The notes under the pieces are model-generated. The model was not told the DNA's origin. It saw only the letters and a list, made by a program, of their open reading frames with translations, and did not search any database. This document shows, piece by piece, positions 41,257 to 42,093 of a stretch of DNA of 42,093 nucleotides. Within the stretch, counting starts at the first letter, position 1. Every line of letters starts with the position of its first letter. The stretch lies in assembly GCA_037442025.1 (NCBI GenBank), contig JBBIRB010000023.1, positions 1 to 42,093 on the forward strand, written 5' to 3'. The position numbers and the translations under genes were made by a program. This DNA is from UBA2287 sp037442025. Its GTDB lineage: Bacteria; Bacteroidota; Bacteroidia; Bacteroidales; Tenuifilaceae.

Positions 41257-41805
41257 CTACTCTTTTTCAACTTGCATAAAGCTGAGTTCCAACGGGGTTT
41301 TGCGGCCAAAAATTTTGACCATAACCTTCAGCTTCTTTTTTTCTTCGTTCACTTCTTCTATTACTCCGGAAAATGAGTTAAACGGACCATCGATAACTTT
41401 AACCGTTTCACCTACGAAGAAGGGTACATTCAGTTCCTCTTCGCTCACCGCCAACTCGTCAACTTTACCCAAAATGCGATTCACTTCTGACTGCCTCAGG
41501 GGTATGGGTTCGTTCGTTTTAGGATCGCCAAGAAAACCTATTACATTAGGAATATCCTTTATTACATGAGGAATTTCACCTACAAGAACTGCCTCAATTA
41601 GAACGTATCCGGGGTAAAAAATCCGTTCTTTGCTTACCTTTTTTCCATTACGAATCTGGTAAACCTTTTCGGTAGGAATAAGAACCTGAGATACAAGATC
41701 GTGGGCCTTAAGGCGATTGATCTCGTTCTCAATGTATTCCTTTACCTTTTTTTCCTTCCCGGCAATGGCACGTACTACGTACCATTTCTTTGCGTTCTCT
41801 TCCAT
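41257..41805 (-). CDS. nusG: Transcription termination/antitermination factor NusG
   Basis: 182 aa from MEENAKKWYVVRAIAGKEKKV. The NGN domain contains FYPGYVLIEAVLVGEIPHVIKDIPNVIGFLG; the C-terminal KOW domain reads FFVGETVKVIDGPFNSFSGVIEEV. It binds the RNA polymerase clamp and couples to ribosomes or Rho. The start at 41805 fits the family and leaves a 26-bp gap after secE; a longer frame from 41964 would cross most of secE. Confidence 0.97.
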   Translation of the reverse strand: MEENAKKWYVVRAIAGKEKKVKEYIENEINRLKAHDLVSQVLIPTEKVYQIRNGKKVSKERIFYPGYVLIEAVLVGEIPHVIKDIPNVIGFLGDPKTNEPIPLRQSEVNRILGKVDELAVSEEELNVPFFVGETVKVIDGPFNSFSGVIEEVNEEKKKLKVMVKIFGRKTPLELSFMQVEKE

Positions 41806-41831
41806 GTGTGTTGCTTGCGTAAATGGATGTA

Positions 41832-42020
41832 TTAAAACAGTTTGTAGATTTGCTCCATAATGTTTCTGAAGGAGAAATCCATGAAGAAAACTACAAGCGC
41901 AATCAATAGGGAAGCTATCATAACAATTAATGCGCTCGATTGAAGTTCTTTCCACGTTGGCCACGAAACTTTGTAAACAAGTTCCGTGTAAACTTCCTGA
42001 AGGTATAATTTAAGTCTCAT
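41832..42020 (-). CDS. secE: Preprotein translocase subunit SecE
   Basis: 62 aa, the short single-span SecE form. The amphipathic ELVYKVSWPTWKELQSSA stretch precedes one membrane helix (ALIVMIASLLIALVVFFMDF). It clamps SecY in the inner membrane. It lies 20 bp downstream of tRNA-Trp in the usual tRNA-Trp-secE-nusG order. Confidence 0.96.
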   Translation of the reverse strand: MRLKLYLQEVYTELVYKVSWPTWKELQSSALIVMIASLLIALVVFFMDFSFRNIMEQIYKLF

Positions 42021-42040
42021 AAATTCATTCGGGATTGTTG

Positions 42041-42093
42041 CACGGGAGGAGCGACTCGAACGCCCGACACTCGGTTTTGGAGACCGATGCTCT
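42041..42093 (-). tRNA. tRNA-Trp (CCA), 3' part
   Basis: The last 53 nt of a tRNA. The anticodon stem TCGGT/ACCGA encloses loop CTCCAAA with anticodon CCA (plus-strand TGG at 42078-42080). Then come a 5-nt variable loop, the T-arm (GGGCG TTCGAGT CGCTC), the 3' acceptor strand CTCCCGT and discriminator G, the usual base for tRNA-Trp. The 3' CCA is not encoded. The 5' half lies beyond the right edge. Confidence 0.93.

Noticed and set aside
41806..41964. N-terminal extension of nusG to 41964; similarly rpoC to 35163, the CoA-transferase to 2013, the BASS transporter to 28886 and the DRTGG protein to 12198
   Set aside because: The extra residues have no family support and run over secE, a hairpin, the symporter gene or promoter elements; the downstream ATGs give standard N-termini.

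Overview
The window looks like the chromosome of an anaerobic Bacteroidota, probably Bacteroidales-like. Four things support this. The gene order tRNA-Trp-secE-nusG-rplK-rplA-rplJ-rplL-rpoB-rpoC is followed by a DUF3467 gene, as is usual in that phylum. RpoB and RpoC have Bacteroidota-type N-termini. Several promoters carry the phylum's TAnnTTTG -7 element. Families common in Bacteroidota are present (S46 dipeptidyl-peptidase, DUF3078 protein, UbiA-type GGGP transferase, Rossmann/DUF2520 protein). Most start codons have no Shine-Dalgarno sequence.

Layout. (1) 1-3370, minus: the N-terminal part of a 2-oxoacid:ferredoxin oxidoreductase alpha subunit, a CaiB-type CoA-transferase and a Na+/solute symporter, with overlapping ends. 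(2) 3543-15868, minus: a hydrogen-metabolism island of three transcription units. These are hydC2-hydB2-hydA2; a regulatory unit (DRTGG, HATPase, sensory-type [FeFe] hydrogenase, second DRTGG, PHP, second HATPase); and a four-subunit HydABC-type hydrogenase. Upstream of each unit there is a palindrome close to the Rex operator TTGTTAA-N4-TTAACAA. (3) 16127-21332, minus: a DPP11-like S46 peptidase, Maf, a UbiA prenyltransferase, a KdsC-type phosphatase and a Rossmann/DUF2520 protein. (4) 21638-27848, plus: etfB-etfA, an inserted four-helix-bundle element, a two-gene ETF:quinone oxidoreductase of the heterodisulfide-reductase type, and an acyl-CoA dehydrogenase. (5) 27906-30762, minus: a bile-acid/Na+ symporter-family protein, MscL, a DUF3078 outer-membrane protein and a DUF3467 protein. 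(6) 30829-42093, minus: rpoC, rpoB, four ribosomal protein genes, nusG, secE and the 3' part of tRNA-Trp.

How it fits together (inference). Acyl-CoA oxidation would pass electrons through EtfAB to the membrane Fe-S/CCG complex and menaquinone. NADH and reduced ferredoxin, the latter from enzymes such as the 2-oxoacid oxidoreductase, would be reoxidised by two different [FeFe] hydrogenases. One carries the full cofactor set of an electron-bifurcating HydABC. The other has a stripped-down HydB resembling ferredoxin-independent NADH hydrogenases. A putative H2/redox-sensing module lies between them, and all three units appear to be under NADH/NAD+-responsive Rex control. The hydrogenase maturases HydE, HydF and HydG and Rex itself are not in this window. 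No CRISPR array, transposase or prophage was seen.
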